Of a DNA stretch of 64,000 nucleotides, positions 17,327 to 26,466 are shown one piece after another. The DNA comes from Paenibacillus sp. FSL R5-0345 (GTDB lineage Bacteria > Bacillota > Bacilli > Paenibacillales > Paenibacillaceae). The stretch spans positions 3,348,001 through 3,412,000 of the forward strand of contig NZ_CP009281.1 of the NCBI RefSeq assembly GCF_000758585.1. Reading direction: 5' to 3'. Made by a program: the position numbers and the translations under genes. The notes beneath the pieces are model-generated. The model saw nothing but the letters and a program-made list of their open reading frames with translations, was not told the origin of the DNA and searched no databases. Position 1 is the first letter of the stretch, and every line of letters starts with the position of its first letter.

Positions 17327-20300
17327 ATGAAAATAAACCGATTAATTGCGAACAATATTAATAAGTTAGATGCAGTACTACCAGTAGATCAATCCCTAGG
17401 GATTGCTGGTTTGTCCGGTTCTGGTAAAACTACTTTTTGTCAAACCATCGGTGAAGAATCCAAGAAGCGTCTCGTTTCTTTATTGCCAAAGGCAGAATAT
17501 CAGTATTTATTCCCTAACATTATGGAAACTAATTTCAGTGCGATCCAGATGGAAGAAATGCCGCTTGTACTTTTTCTAGGGAGATCATCCATTTCTTCTA
17601 ATCCTCGATCAACTATTGGCACACATACGGGTGTGTTTACAGAGATTCGTGTTGCGATTGCTGAACAATATAACCTATCACCAGAGGTTTTTTCATTTAA
17701 TAATGAACTAGGCTGGTGTCCAGATTGTAAAGGTCGAGGAACTACTAAAAATATCGAATGTAAAAAGTGTAAGGGGAAGCGCTATAATCAAGAAACTGAA
17801 CAATACAAAATGAAGTTATTGAATCAAGACATGAGTATTTCTGATATCAACGATTTAAGTGTCGAAACCATTTTATCTCTAGCAGAAGTGCTGAACATTA
17901 GTGAAGGTAAACAAAACATTCTAAAAAACATTATCCATATGAATATTGGTTATTTAACCTTAAATCGGATTATGGGTACTTTGTCAGGTGGAGAGTTAAC
18001 ACGACTTTACTTAGCTGAATTTATGGCAACCAGTGAAAACACCGTAATTATCATAGATGAAATCTCTGTGGGTCTGGATCACCAAACCCTTTTGAAAATA
18101 TTAGAACAGATTAAACAATTAGGCTTTAAGAATCAAATTTGGCTTATTGATCATTCGGACACGGTATTAGACATAACGGACGATCAATTGTTCTTCGGAC
18201 CAGGTAGTGGGAAATATGGCGGGAAAATCGTTGAAGAATCACCACGTCCTGCGCCGATCAATGGGGAGATAAATCAGGCTACACCCACTGAATACTATCA
18301 TTTTTATGATCTTTACTGTCGTAATGTTCAAATGGCTGAAATTCAGATCCCCCGTAATAGACTTGTAACATTCACTGGTGAATCTGGATGTGGTAAGTCT
18401 ACACTGGTCAATGAGTGTATGTCCAAAGATTTTGTTACACGATATCCCAAAGATAAGCTGGTCATTGTGGGGCAAGATCGAAACCAATCGATTACCAGTC
18501 GGTCGACCGTTGCAACTTTTCTAGATATTAAAAGAAAACTCGCTAAATACAGTGAAGAGATTGATGATATTTTTCAGCGCTCGATTGAAGATATTATTGA
18601 TGAATTGCCAAATGAAGACATTGCTCATAAACGCTTAAGTTTATTGATCAAGCTTGGCCTTGGTTATTTGACGTTGGAAAGAAAAACACAGTCTTTATCA
18701 ACAGGTGAATTTCAATGTGTCCATTTAGTTTCCGAGTTATTCGCGGGTTCAAGAAATCCGAATACGCTATTCATCTTTGACGAGCCTTCCAAAGGGTTAT
18801 CACAAAATATTTTAAATCAATTCATCGATAGCATTAGAGTTATTCTTCAGGATGAAACTGTATCCATTATGATGATAGAACATAACTCGTATATGCTGGA
18901 AAACTCTGATTTTATCGTTGATTTTGGCAAAAGACAGCTTGAACCCGTGGAGCATCTCGATGTTGTCAGCCATGAAGAATATTATCGTCAACACAACAAT
19001 GAAACGCCTGTCGCTCCATTGCAGATCTCTTCAACACTGCGTCAAGAAAATGGTGTTAATTATTTAAAAGATGATCAAATTGCCTATTATAAAAATGCTG
19101 AAAATATCTATAAAGGCGGCATCTTAAAAAGCTTATCCTCTATGGCGCGTTTGATTTATGGTGAATACGAATCGGATACCATTGCACCTGTCATCGCTAT
19201 TGATCTAGAACGCCACTTATATAGTCAATATACTTTTCTGTATGAGATTGGTAGCTTGATTAACCATATTGTAACGGCGCATCCGACCAATAAAGATACG
19301 AGTAGCTTCGATTTCTATTATCAAGACAATCATTGTCCATGCTGTAAGGGACGTCGAGTCGTTGAAAATTTTGATTTTGAAGTTGTCCTTCAGGACAAAA
19401 ATGTACCGTTTTGGGAGGGCTTATTGCATCCAGATGCAATGGATATCCTAAAATTCTATCAATTCCCCAAAATAAAATTCATCTTTGAAGAGATTAAGAA
19501 TGAACTCGGACATGATCTCAGCAAAAGTTATAATGAGATGACGGATGCAGAAAAGCATACTTTTTGGTACGGGTATTGGGAAAAGTCATTTTATGATAAG
19601 GCAAGCAAAGCAACGAGGACTTGGGAAGGCTTTAATTACATCATTGGGAACTACATGGTGATATCGAAGGCGATTATTAAAGAGCATATCAAACAATCTA
19701 AAATAATGATTACCTGTCCAATCTGTCAAGGAACCGTACTTAATCATCATAAGAAGCTAAAGTTTGGTGACACGGATATTCGTGAGATCATTGGACAGCC
19801 TCTCGAACAAGTGATTAGAACTGTTGGTGAATTACCGGCACTCCAAAAAATGAAAGCCATTGTCGGCGGCGATATGCTTCTGACAGAGGAAGTCTCTCTT
19901 TTACCATGGGAAACACAAGTTGCTCTGAAAATGCTTGAACTAGAGCTGGCAAGCTTTGCACACTATGAAATGGTGTTGCAAAATGCTTTGCCTTTCTGGG
20001 GAATAATTAGCAATAGTATAGAATCCATCAGCATAAATAATCGAATCACCATTTGTGATTTTGACAATATCACCGAAACAAGAGAAAACATCATTGATAA
20101 GTATTTCACGAATGGAAAATACAAAAAGCTGACCTATGTTTATGAAGCGTTTGGTTACAAAAAACTGGTCACTCTAATTAATAAGATAAAAGCTAGTCAA
20201 CCATGTCCATTCTGTAAAGGAAAGAAAGTTATATCAGAAGATGGACTCCACGATGGCGTTTATAAGTTAACGATTCCATGTGTTAGTTGTTATGCAAGTG

Positions 20301-20497
20301 GAATTAATGATGAGGGCCGGAAGGAAACCGTTGAAGGTATTAATGTTCAGACCTGGCTAACAGGCAATGTAAGTGATGTTGTGTCTGAAGGCTCAAATAT
20401 TGGAGCAGTGGCAGATATTCCAATTTTCAATCGTATTCGTGAGTTGAACAAACAAGAAATGATGGCCGTTTATCAATATCTTGAAGAAAATAATTAA
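17327..20497 (+). CDS. UvrA-like ABC ATPase with apparently permuted domain order
   Basis: The 1056-residue protein has two ABC modules of the UvrA type. The first: Walker A GLSGSGKT at 28-35, NPRSTIGTHTGVFTEIR near 93, zinc pair CPDC/CKKC near 131-148, LSGGEL near 220, Walker B IIIDE near 244. The second: Walker A GESGCGKST near 352, degenerate signature LSTGEF near 458, Walker B FIFDEPSKGLS near 482. Both resemble the C-terminal half of UvrA. A further 490 residues follow, with HCPCCKGRR near 670, a stretch FWYGYW...RTWEGFNYI, CPICQGTVL near 797, then CPFC (960) and CVSC (985). This tail reads like the zinc/UvrB-binding insert of UvrA's first half moved to the C-terminus. True UvrA function is therefore doubtful; some UvrA relatives act in antibiotic resistance or mobile elements. 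Confidence 0.78.
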   Translation: MKINRLIANNINKLDAVLPVDQSLGIAGLSGSGKTTFCQTIGEESKKRLVSLLPKAEYQYLFPNIMETNFSAIQMEEMPLVLFLGRSSISSNPRSTIGTHTGVFTEIRVAIAEQYNLSPEVFSFNNELGWCPDCKGRGTTKNIECKKCKGKRYNQETEQYKMKLLNQDMSISDINDLSVETILSLAEVLNISEGKQNILKNIIHMNIGYLTLNRIMGTLSGGELTRLYLAEFMATSENTVIIIDEISVGLDHQTLLKILEQIKQLGFKNQIWLIDHSDTVLDITDDQLFFGPGSGKYGGKIVEESPRPAPINGEINQATPTEYYHFYDLYCRNVQMAEIQIPRNRLVTFTGESGCGKSTLVNECMSKDFVTRYPKDKLVIVGQDRNQSITSRSTVATFLDIKRKLAKYSEEIDDIFQRSIEDIIDELPNEDIAHKRLSLLIKLGLGYLTLERKTQSLSTGEFQCVHLVSELFAGSRNPNTLFIFDEPSKGLSQNILNQFIDSIRVILQDETVSIMMIEHNSYMLENSDFIVDFGKRQLEPVEHLDVVSHEEYYRQHNNETPVAPLQISSTLRQENGVNYLKDDQIAYYKNAENIYKGGILKSLSSMARLIYGEYESDTIAPVIAIDLERHLYSQYTFLYEIGSLINHIVTAHPTNKDTSSFDFYYQDNHCPCCKGRRVVENFDFEVVLQDKNVPFWEGLLHPDAMDILKFYQFPKIKFIFEEIKNELGHDLSKSYNEMTDAEKHTFWYGYWEKSFYDKASKATRTWEGFNYIIGNYMVISKAIIKEHIKQSKIMITCPICQGTVLNHHKKLKFGDTDIREIIGQPLEQVIRTVGELPALQKMKAIVGGDMLLTEEVSLLPWETQVALKMLELELASFAHYEMVLQNALPFWGIISNSIESISINNRITICDFDNITETRENIIDKYFTNGKYKKLTYVYEAFGYKKLVTLINKIKASQPCPFCKGKKVISEDGLHDGVYKLTIPCVSCYASGINDEGRKETVEGINVQTWLTGNVSDVVSEGSNIGAVADIPIFNRIRELNKQEMMAVYQYLEENN

Positions 20498-20499
20498 TA

Positions 20500-20543
20500 A
20501 AAGCCCAACTTCTCTATTGGTTTACGGAGAAGTTGGGCTTTTG
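20500..20543. terminator. Bidirectional terminator
   Basis: AAAAGCCCAACTTCTC pairs with GAGAAGTTGGGCTTTT around a short loop. It lies between the convergent UvrA-like (+) and TetR (-) genes. Confidence 0.85.
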
Positions 20544-20554
20544 GGTTTAGAAAC

Positions 20555-21103
20555 TTAGGATAGGTTATTATCCAATAAAATTTCCAATTGTTTTTCCATA
20601 ACGTCAGGTGGATAAGGCATTTGGTTTGTAAACCACCATTCCACGATCCCTACATACGCTGGTGCAATAAACTGAAGAATAACGTCTTCGTATAACCCCT
20701 GTTTTTTCCCCTCTGACATCTCCCATTCACTCTTGATATCCTCGATGACAAACTCAAGAAACCGACTCCGAAAGAAGGGAGCTCCTTTACTAGATAACAT
20801 CGCTGAAAAAAATAAATAATTATGTTCGAAATATTCAAACCAGGTCAACTTACGATGTGCTGAGCTTATTTCCGATTCTGAACTGCAGGATTCTCTAAGT
20901 TCATTGATATGATCCTCAATTAACTTATCTAATAAATCATATTTATCCTCGTAATGCAGATAGATTGTTCTTCGACTAACATCCGCTCTGTCAGAAATAT
21001 CTTTTAGCGTTATAGCATCGAATTTTTTTTCAGACATCAGTTCAGTCATTGCTTTTTTTATGGCTGCCTGAGATTTAAGAATTCTTCTATCAACCTTTGT
21101 CAC
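20555..21103 (-). CDS. TetR-family regulator (copy 1)
   Basis: The 182-residue protein has the N-terminal HTH TELMSEKKFDAITLKDISDR, recognition segment VSRRTIYLHYEDKYDLL, and a ligand domain with SSKGAPFFRSRFLEF and GIVEWWF. It starts with GTG. It is a close paralogue of the protein at 53224, sharing the blocks KVDRRILK, TIYLHYxDKYDLL and SKGAPFFRxRFLEF. It is divergent from a broken MFS transporter gene and probably repressed it through the inverted sites at 21153 and 21226. Confidence 0.88.
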   Translation of the reverse strand: MTKVDRRILKSQAAIKKAMTELMSEKKFDAITLKDISDRADVSRRTIYLHYEDKYDLLDKLIEDHINELRESCSSESEISSAHRKLTWFEYFEHNYLFFSAMLSSKGAPFFRSRFLEFVIEDIKSEWEMSEGKKQGLYEDVILQFIAPAYVGIVEWWFTNQMPYPPDVMEKQLEILLDNNLS

Positions 21104-21152
21104 GTAGAGTCACCAAACTTTCTTGCAGATAATAAACAGATCAAAGCAATGT

Positions 21153-21237
21153 GTGAATTATTACACGGATCACGGATATTTGCTAATTGAAGAAACTTAA
21201 CTCATCAATAATAATACACATGAGAGTAATAATTCAC
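21153..21237. promoter_or_regulatory. Inverted operator-like pair between TetR and MFS genes
   Basis: GTGAATTATTAC at 21153-21164 recurs as its exact reverse complement, GTAATAATTCAC, at 21226-21237. A partly matching AATAATACACA lies between them. The first copy also sits in a self-complementary context (GTGTGAATTATTACAC). The pair brackets the space where the divergent promoters should lie, as expected for TetR operators. Confidence 0.55.
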
Positions 21238-21284
21238 CAGCGTTTACTTTCGAGCATAAAAAATATATATAGGTAAGGGTTAAT

Positions 21285-22439
21285 ATGGCAAAACAAAATC
21301 ATTTGTATTTACTTATTCTAGTTATAGGAGTCTTCGGCATCCTAACAACTGAAATGGGGGTAATAGGAATGTTACCTCAAATAGCAGATAACTATCATGT
21401 TTCAGTGTCCAAAGCAGGGTTGTTAGTTAGTCTCTTTGCACTTGCTGTTTCGATTGCTGGTCCTACGATGCCGTTATTATTCTCAAGTTTAAACCGGAAA
21501 AAAGTCATGTTGCTTGTACTTGGTATTTTTATTCTTGGGAATATCATTTCCATTTTCACATCAAACTTTAATGTGCTGTTAATTGCTCGTGTGATTCCAG
21601 CCTTTTTTCATCCAGTTTATTGTTCGTAGCTGCTACTTCAGTCAGTAAGGAAGAAGCTCCAAAAGCTGTTTCTAAAGTCATGTTCGGCGTGACAGGAGGT
21701 ATGGTTCTTGGTGTACCCATCACTAATTATATTGCTAGTCAAAGTTCTGTAGATATGGCGATGTTATTCTTTACAATCGTAAACGCCCTAGTATTCATAG
21801 CGACGTTATTATTTGTACCCTCTATGCCAGTGAAGGAAAGGCTTTCATACGGATCTCAAATAAGCGTATTAAAAAAGCCGATGGTTTGGTTAGCCATTAT
21901 TGCGGTCGTACTTATTGGATCAGCAACAGCTAGTGTTAATAGTTACATCGCAGAGTATCTGGAGACCTTTACACATATTTCAGGGAAGACGTTAAGCTTA
22001 GTGTTATTGTTATATGGTTTAGCCAGCTTGGTCGGAAACTTTGCAGGGGGAAGATTACTCTTTAAAAATGCGATAAGAACAGTCATAACATTTCCAATTA
22101 TATTAGGAATCATTTATCTATTATCATTAGTAACGGGTTCGTCCACAGGACCTATGATCATTAAAGTTTTGTTATGGGGTTTGTTCTATGCAATAGGTAA
22201 TCTGATATCTGATCAGTCAATACTGGATTACATCCGCAGTTCCAGAGGCCCCTGATTTTGCTAATGGGTTGTTCCTATCCTGTGGGAACTTAGGAATAAC
22301 CATAGGTACAGCAGTGGGCGGATTATTTATATCAGGAATGGGTACACAGTACATCGTTATAGGAGGAGCGTTATTTTTGGCATTGAGTTTATTCACGATT
22401 TTTCTGAGAATTTACTTTTTTAATCCTGCTAAGCAGTAG
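21285..22439 (+). pseudogene. MFS transporter (DHA1-type) broken by two frameshifts
   Basis: The reading begins in frame at ATG 21285 with MAKQNHLYLLILVIGVFGIL and runs to about 21620. There the frame must shift to continue into VAATSVSKEEAPKAVSKVMF. It shifts back near 22205-22220 to reach YWITSAVPEAPDFANGLF and ends with TAG at 22439. The three pieces together give about 385 residues with roughly twelve membrane helices, the size of a drug or sugar efflux pump of the AraJ/NepI type. The third piece is in the same frame as the first, so the two shifts compensate. The gene is probably non-functional unless these are sequencing errors. Confidence 0.8.
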
Positions 22440-22463
22440 TTAAGACAGCCATTAGAACAAGAA

Positions 22464-22500
22464 AAATGAATCGAGTCCATAGACCCGATGCATTATTTTA
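22464..22500 (+). terminator. Probable terminator after the MFS pseudogene
   Basis: AATGAATCGAGTC pairs with GACCCGATGCATT around CATA, followed by ATTTTAT. Confidence 0.65.
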
Positions 22501-22571
22501 TAATTGTTCATAAAGCTTCTCATCAACGGGTTTATATCCTGGGGCAATAGCTAATTTCCCGATAGGTGGGT

Positions 22572-22879
22572 TGTTCATCTGCCACTCCTTTTGCAGAAGG
22601 AAGAAACAATCTTTTTCAAAATGAAGTATTAAATTCAATCGCTGAAAAACATCAGAAATCCGTTGCTCAAGTAGTTTTACGTTGGTTAACCCAAAGAGGC
22701 GTGATTGCCATTCCAAAATCTACTAATAAAAGACGAATCATCGAAAACTTTAATATTTTTGACTTCAAATTAAACCAAGAAGATTTGGAAAGAATAGCTG
22801 CGTTAGATACGAAACAGAGTGTATTCTTTTCGCATAACGACCCCAAATCGTAGAAGAGCTTGCTAAACATAAATTTTGA
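22572..22879 (+). pseudogene. Aldo-keto reductase, C-terminal fragment
   Basis: Only the last 100 or so residues of an AKR remain: TPFAEGRNNLFQNEVLNSIA, KSVAQVVLRWLTQRGVIAIP, then STNKRRIIENFNIFDF and LDTKQSVFFSHNDP. The TIM-barrel front with the catalytic Asp, Tyr, Lys and His is missing. A one-base frame change near 22843 is needed to read the natural end QIVEELAKHKF and TGA at 22877. The piece upstream (22498-22575) reads on the minus strand as an unrelated tail, so the left edge looks like a deletion joint. Confidence 0.75.
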
Positions 22880-22903
22880 TATTTAATGCTCATATAGCAC
22901 GTC

Positions 22904-22953
22904 AAGGGATGTTCCAAAAGCCATGAAAAGGCTGCTGGGGCACCCTTTTTTTG
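22904..22953 (+). terminator. Imperfect terminator after the AKR fragment
   Basis: An imperfect stem (AAGGGATG... with ...GCTGGGGCACCCTT) is followed by a run of seven or more T. Confidence 0.55.
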
Positions 22954-23110
22954 ACCTAATCTAACCCCTTGCGATATGAAGTTGTTTTGATACAGTGATG
23001 TCTTATTATTGAAATAAGCTTTGAATGACTAAATCGTCACCTTCTGTGTCACTGGAAAGTCACTTTGGAGAGCTATACTGATTCCATCGACATATGGAAG
23101 GAATTGTGAA

Positions 23111-24043
23111 GTGATTATGGGAGTTAAATTGCGCAAAATTCTTGTTATTGGAACTATTTTGTATACGCTTTTGATCATATATTTTTTGTTTCTTGCTTTC
23201 AATAGAGTAGAGCATGCAACAAGCCAGTATGGATACACGTTTATGTTGATTCCAGAAAATGTTCCACTTCGTTTTCCCAATCTCACTGACCTATCCTTTT
23301 CTTGGATATATAACTTTGGGAACATCGCTGCCTTTATTCCTTTTGGTGTATTATTTCCCTTGTTGTATCGTACTCATTTTAAAAAGTTTATTTGTTTGTT
23401 TATCTTAACGATTTTTGTGTTGGAGACTCTTCAAGCTTTAACTTTTTTAGGTTCCTTTGATGTAGATGATGTCATTTCCAATACGTTAGGAGCAATGATC
23501 GGATTTTGCGCCTATAAGATAGGATTTATTTCAAAAATCACTTGGAAATCACTTATTAATTCGGCTTTAACTGTTGTTGTTCTATTGATTGGAATCATGG
23601 GAATCTCTGAGATCATTGATGTAACTCTAGAGAAAAGTGAAAGACCTATACAGGGATTACAAACACTGAAACAACTTACTGGAAGTATGCCCATCACGCA
23701 TGATCTTCCCAGCTTCACTATTGCAGGTGAAAAAATCACACCAAAATTGAACTTGTATAACAGTGAGGGGAAAGAAATTAAAGAATACAAATACACTTTG
23801 GATGATAAAAAAGAGGTGTTGCTATATTACAACTTCGGTTTCCCTGATCATGTTGATTCTAATAGTGAACTCATTATTGCAGTTGATGGTAACGTAATGC
23901 TTCAATCGACTGAACAATATAGTCCACAAGCTGAGCTTATAAATACAGCGTTAGTTACCGTAAGCGAAATAACCATTACCCTCAAAGGGAATGTGAAGCT
24001 ATGGGATGTAGGATTCAGTGAAATGAAACACTGGTGGGAATGA
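23111..24043 (+). CDS. VanZ-family membrane protein with C-terminal outside domain
   Basis: The 310-residue protein has an N-terminal membrane helix, then the VanZ core (about 60-145): NFGNIAAFIPFGVLFPLL, a helix through FICLFILTIFVLETLQAL and FDVDDVISNTLGAMIGF. A fifth helix near residues 150-175 leads to about 130 soluble residues, probably outside the membrane. VanZ itself confers low-level teicoplanin resistance; most homologues have no known role. The GTG at 23111 fits the AAGGA site 8 bases upstream; an ATG two codons later is possible. It ends at a terminator. Confidence 0.82.
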   Translation: MIMGVKLRKILVIGTILYTLLIIYFLFLAFNRVEHATSQYGYTFMLIPENVPLRFPNLTDLSFSWIYNFGNIAAFIPFGVLFPLLYRTHFKKFICLFILTIFVLETLQALTFLGSFDVDDVISNTLGAMIGFCAYKIGFISKITWKSLINSALTVVVLLIGIMGISEIIDVTLEKSERPIQGLQTLKQLTGSMPITHDLPSFTIAGEKITPKLNLYNSEGKEIKEYKYTLDDKKEVLLYYNFGFPDHVDSNSELIIAVDGNVMLQSTEQYSPQAELINTALVTVSEITITLKGNVKLWDVGFSEMKHWWE

Positions 24044-24048
24044 GGAGT

Positions 24049-24086
24049 TAACCCTTCGTTAATTTTATTAACGGAGGGTTTGTTTT
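24049..24086. terminator. Bidirectional terminator
   Basis: AACCCTTCGTTAA pairs with TTAACGGAGGGTT around TTTTA, followed by TGTTTTG. It lies between the convergent VanZ (+) and PocR/AraC (-) genes. Confidence 0.8.
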
Positions 24087-24091
24087 GCTGA

Positions 24092-25129
24092 TCAACTCAT
24101 ATACATATTCCGGTATACAGCAGGGGTGAGGTTTTCGAACCGTTTGAATGTTTTAATAAAATAACCAGTATCACAAAATCCTAAATCATCGCTCACTTGA
24201 TTAATAGGTGCGTCTGTGGTTTCCAGCAACTGCTTGGCCCATTCAATTTTGAGCCTAGCAACGAAGAGGGAGAAGTTCTCACCTGTTTCTTTTGTAAATA
24301 TGCGACTGAAATAACTAGGGCTGATATGACAAAGCTTGGCCATTTCTTTTAGGCTGAAATTTTCATTTTTGTGCGCATAGATGTAATCGAACGCAGGCTG
24401 AAGCACTGAATTTGTAGAGACGAACCTTTGAGCCCCATTTTTCAATTTGGTCTCGATGAGCGCCCCTGACAGTTCTTGCTGGATAGATTGGATTTTGCGA
24501 TACGCACGGTCTGTCTCGTCAAAAGTTTCTACTGAAGCAGTTGTGTCAATATTTGAGGTCAGCACTCTTTTGTACAAATCAACTGTGGTACGTTTCTGAA
24601 TGGCTTCTTCTACGATATAGGTGCTCAACTGAAGCAGCAGATCAACGCACTTCGTTACTTCATCATAGGATAAGACAGGGAGTGCATCATAATCCTCTTT
24701 GAGCGAATTAAACTTCTTGTTCGCCTCAACATTAGGTGGCCTAGATACAATCTGCTCCAGATGTGACACGTCAGGTTCACGAAGCTTAAGCTGTCCGGCC
24801 ATAATTGCACCTAAATATTGATCGTCAATAATAATTGGAATGGCAATATCGATAATGTTGAAATGGCATAAGTAAATATAAGGCTTGTTCTGGCGAACAG
24901 CTTCAATGCCGGCACGAGCATCACATTTTTGACAGTACTGAGAGAGGTTAGAATCCTGACGCACGCCTTGACAGAAAGGCTGACAGAAGCTGTGCTTAGT
25001 CACAGGAACACCTTTATAATCAACAGTAAGGATGGCCATTTTAGTAACAAGTGATAAGGAGTCCTGCAATTTCTCCCATTTCTTCAAATCAATAATTTCT
25101 TCTAAATTAAAGCGAGATTTGGGCATCAT
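24092..25129 (-). CDS. PocR-domain AraC-family regulator of the glycerol genes
   Basis: The 345-residue protein has a PocR sensory domain at about 10-170, with cysteine-rich CQPFCQGVRQ...YCQKCDARAGIEA followed by the IAIPIIIDDQYLGAIMAGQL core. At about 245-345 is an AraC HTH with LKEMAKLCHISPSYFSRIF and VSDDLGFCDTGYFIKTFKR. PocR domains sense small polyols such as propanediol or glycerol in known cases. The gene is divergent from gldA-dhaKL, about 200 bases away, so it most likely activates glycerol oxidation in response to a polyol (inference from context). Confidence 0.88.
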   Translation of the reverse strand: MMPKSRFNLEEIIDLKKWEKLQDSLSLVTKMAILTVDYKGVPVTKHSFCQPFCQGVRQDSNLSQYCQKCDARAGIEAVRQNKPYIYLCHFNIIDIAIPIIIDDQYLGAIMAGQLKLREPDVSHLEQIVSRPPNVEANKKFNSLKEDYDALPVLSYDEVTKCVDLLLQLSTYIVEEAIQKRTTVDLYKRVLTSNIDTTASVETFDETDRAYRKIQSIQQELSGALIETKLKNGAQRFVSTNSVLQPAFDYIYAHKNENFSLKEMAKLCHISPSYFSRIFTKETGENFSLFVARLKIEWAKQLLETTDAPINQVSDDLGFCDTGYFIKTFKRFENLTPAVYRNMYMS

Positions 25130-25237
25130 GATATTCTCCTAGGAAAGTTATAGAAACATAATGAACATTATAGCGAATTTATGCACAAAAGGACAAGATA
25201 ATACAATTTCTAAAAGAGTGGACAAAAAAACATGATA

Positions 25238-25251
25238 AGAAAACGCTTTAT
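25238..25251. promoter_or_regulatory. Possible cre (CcpA) site upstream of gldA
   Basis: AGAAAACGCTTTAT matches about 10 of 14 positions of the catabolite-responsive element consensus and has its central CG. It lies in the region between the PocR regulator and gldA, where glucose repression of glycerol use would act. The match is moderate. Confidence 0.4.
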
Positions 25252-25328
25252 TTAGACCTTATTGTTTCATGCATATCGAAATTGAGCAATCTATAATAAT
25301 AACTATATACAACCTAGGAGGAATGAAA

Positions 25329-26465
25329 ATGAGAAGAGCGTTTATCAGTCCGACGAAATATGTGCAAGGTGAGAATGAACTTTTGAATTTAGGTTATTTT
25401 GTAAAAACCTTCGGTGATTCTGCACTGCTCATTGCACATCCAGATGATGTTACACGTGTGAAAGATAAATTGGAATCCACTAAACAGAAATTTAATATAA
25501 CGCTTGTTGAAAGCGGCTTCCATGGGGAATGCTCTAGACAAGAGGTTGCAAGATTGCAGGCTCTAGCCAAGGAACATCAATGTGCATGTACGATTGGTTT
25601 GGGTGGAGGTAAGGCGATCGATACAGCAAAATGCGTAGCAGAGGGAGAAGCGCTGATTATCGTTCCGACAATAGCAGCAACCGATGCACCCACAAGCCAC
25701 TCTGCAGTACTCTATACCCCAGAAGGCGAATTCGATGATTATGCTTATTTCAAGCAAAGTCCAAGTGTAGTCATGATCGATACAACAGTCATTGCCAAAG
25801 CGCCAACAAGATTTCTTGTTGCTGGGATGGGAGATGCACTGTCCACTTATTTCGAAGCAAGAGCTACCGCGAATTCTTACTCCAATGTGAATGCGGGATT
25901 ACCTTGCGGGGTTCGTGAAGGTGTTTGTGGGGAAGCTAAAGGAACAATAACAGCGCTAGGTCTTGCTAGACTGTGCTATGACACTTTGCTTGAAAATGGA
26001 TTCAAGGCAAAGCAGGCCTGCGATTTGAATATTGTAACACCAGCCTTAGAGAATATCATTGAAACGAATATTTTATTATCGGGACTGGGCTTTGAAAGTG
26101 GAGGTTTGGCAGCGATTCATGCGATTCATAATGGTTTAACAGCATTAGAGGGTACGCATCATTATTATCATGGTGAGAAGGTAGCCTTCAGTACAATTGC
26201 TCAATTGGTGCTTGAAAATGCGGACCGTACGGAATTAAGAGAAGTATTGGACTTCTGTCTGTCGATTGGTCTTCCAGTGTGCTTAGAAGATATCGGAGTA
26301 GAGCATGTAACTTACGAAGAACTTCTTGAGGTTGCTAAAAAAGCTTGTATTGCTGAGGAATCCATTCATTCTATGCCGTTCCCAATTACGGAGGAGGCGG
26401 TAGCATCGGCGATTATGGCTGCTGACCAACTAGGCCGTCAATATAAACTAAGTAAGGAGCTTTAA
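25329..26465 (+). CDS. gldA: Glycerol dehydrogenase
   Basis: About 378 residues, the usual length of NAD-dependent, zinc-containing glycerol dehydrogenase. It oxidises glycerol to dihydroxyacetone. It begins MRRAFISPTKYVQGENEL, very like known GldA. GLGGGKAIDTAK is the NAD-binding loop. The zinc ligands are probably the Asp in GMGDALSTYFEA and the His residues in AIHAIHNGL and HYYHGEKVAF. I chose the ATG at 25329, 7 bases after AGGAGG; the ATG at 25323 sits too close to it and the upstream extension is not conserved. It is directly followed by the DHA kinase gene. Confidence 0.93.
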   Translation: MRRAFISPTKYVQGENELLNLGYFVKTFGDSALLIAHPDDVTRVKDKLESTKQKFNITLVESGFHGECSRQEVARLQALAKEHQCACTIGLGGGKAIDTAKCVAEGEALIIVPTIAATDAPTSHSAVLYTPEGEFDDYAYFKQSPSVVMIDTTVIAKAPTRFLVAGMGDALSTYFEARATANSYSNVNAGLPCGVREGVCGEAKGTITALGLARLCYDTLLENGFKAKQACDLNIVTPALENIIETNILLSGLGFESGGLAAIHAIHNGLTALEGTHHYYHGEKVAFSTIAQLVLENADRTELREVLDFCLSIGLPVCLEDIGVEHVTYEELLEVAKKACIAEESIHSMPFPITEEAVASAIMAADQLGRQYKLSKEL

Positions 26466-26466
26466 G

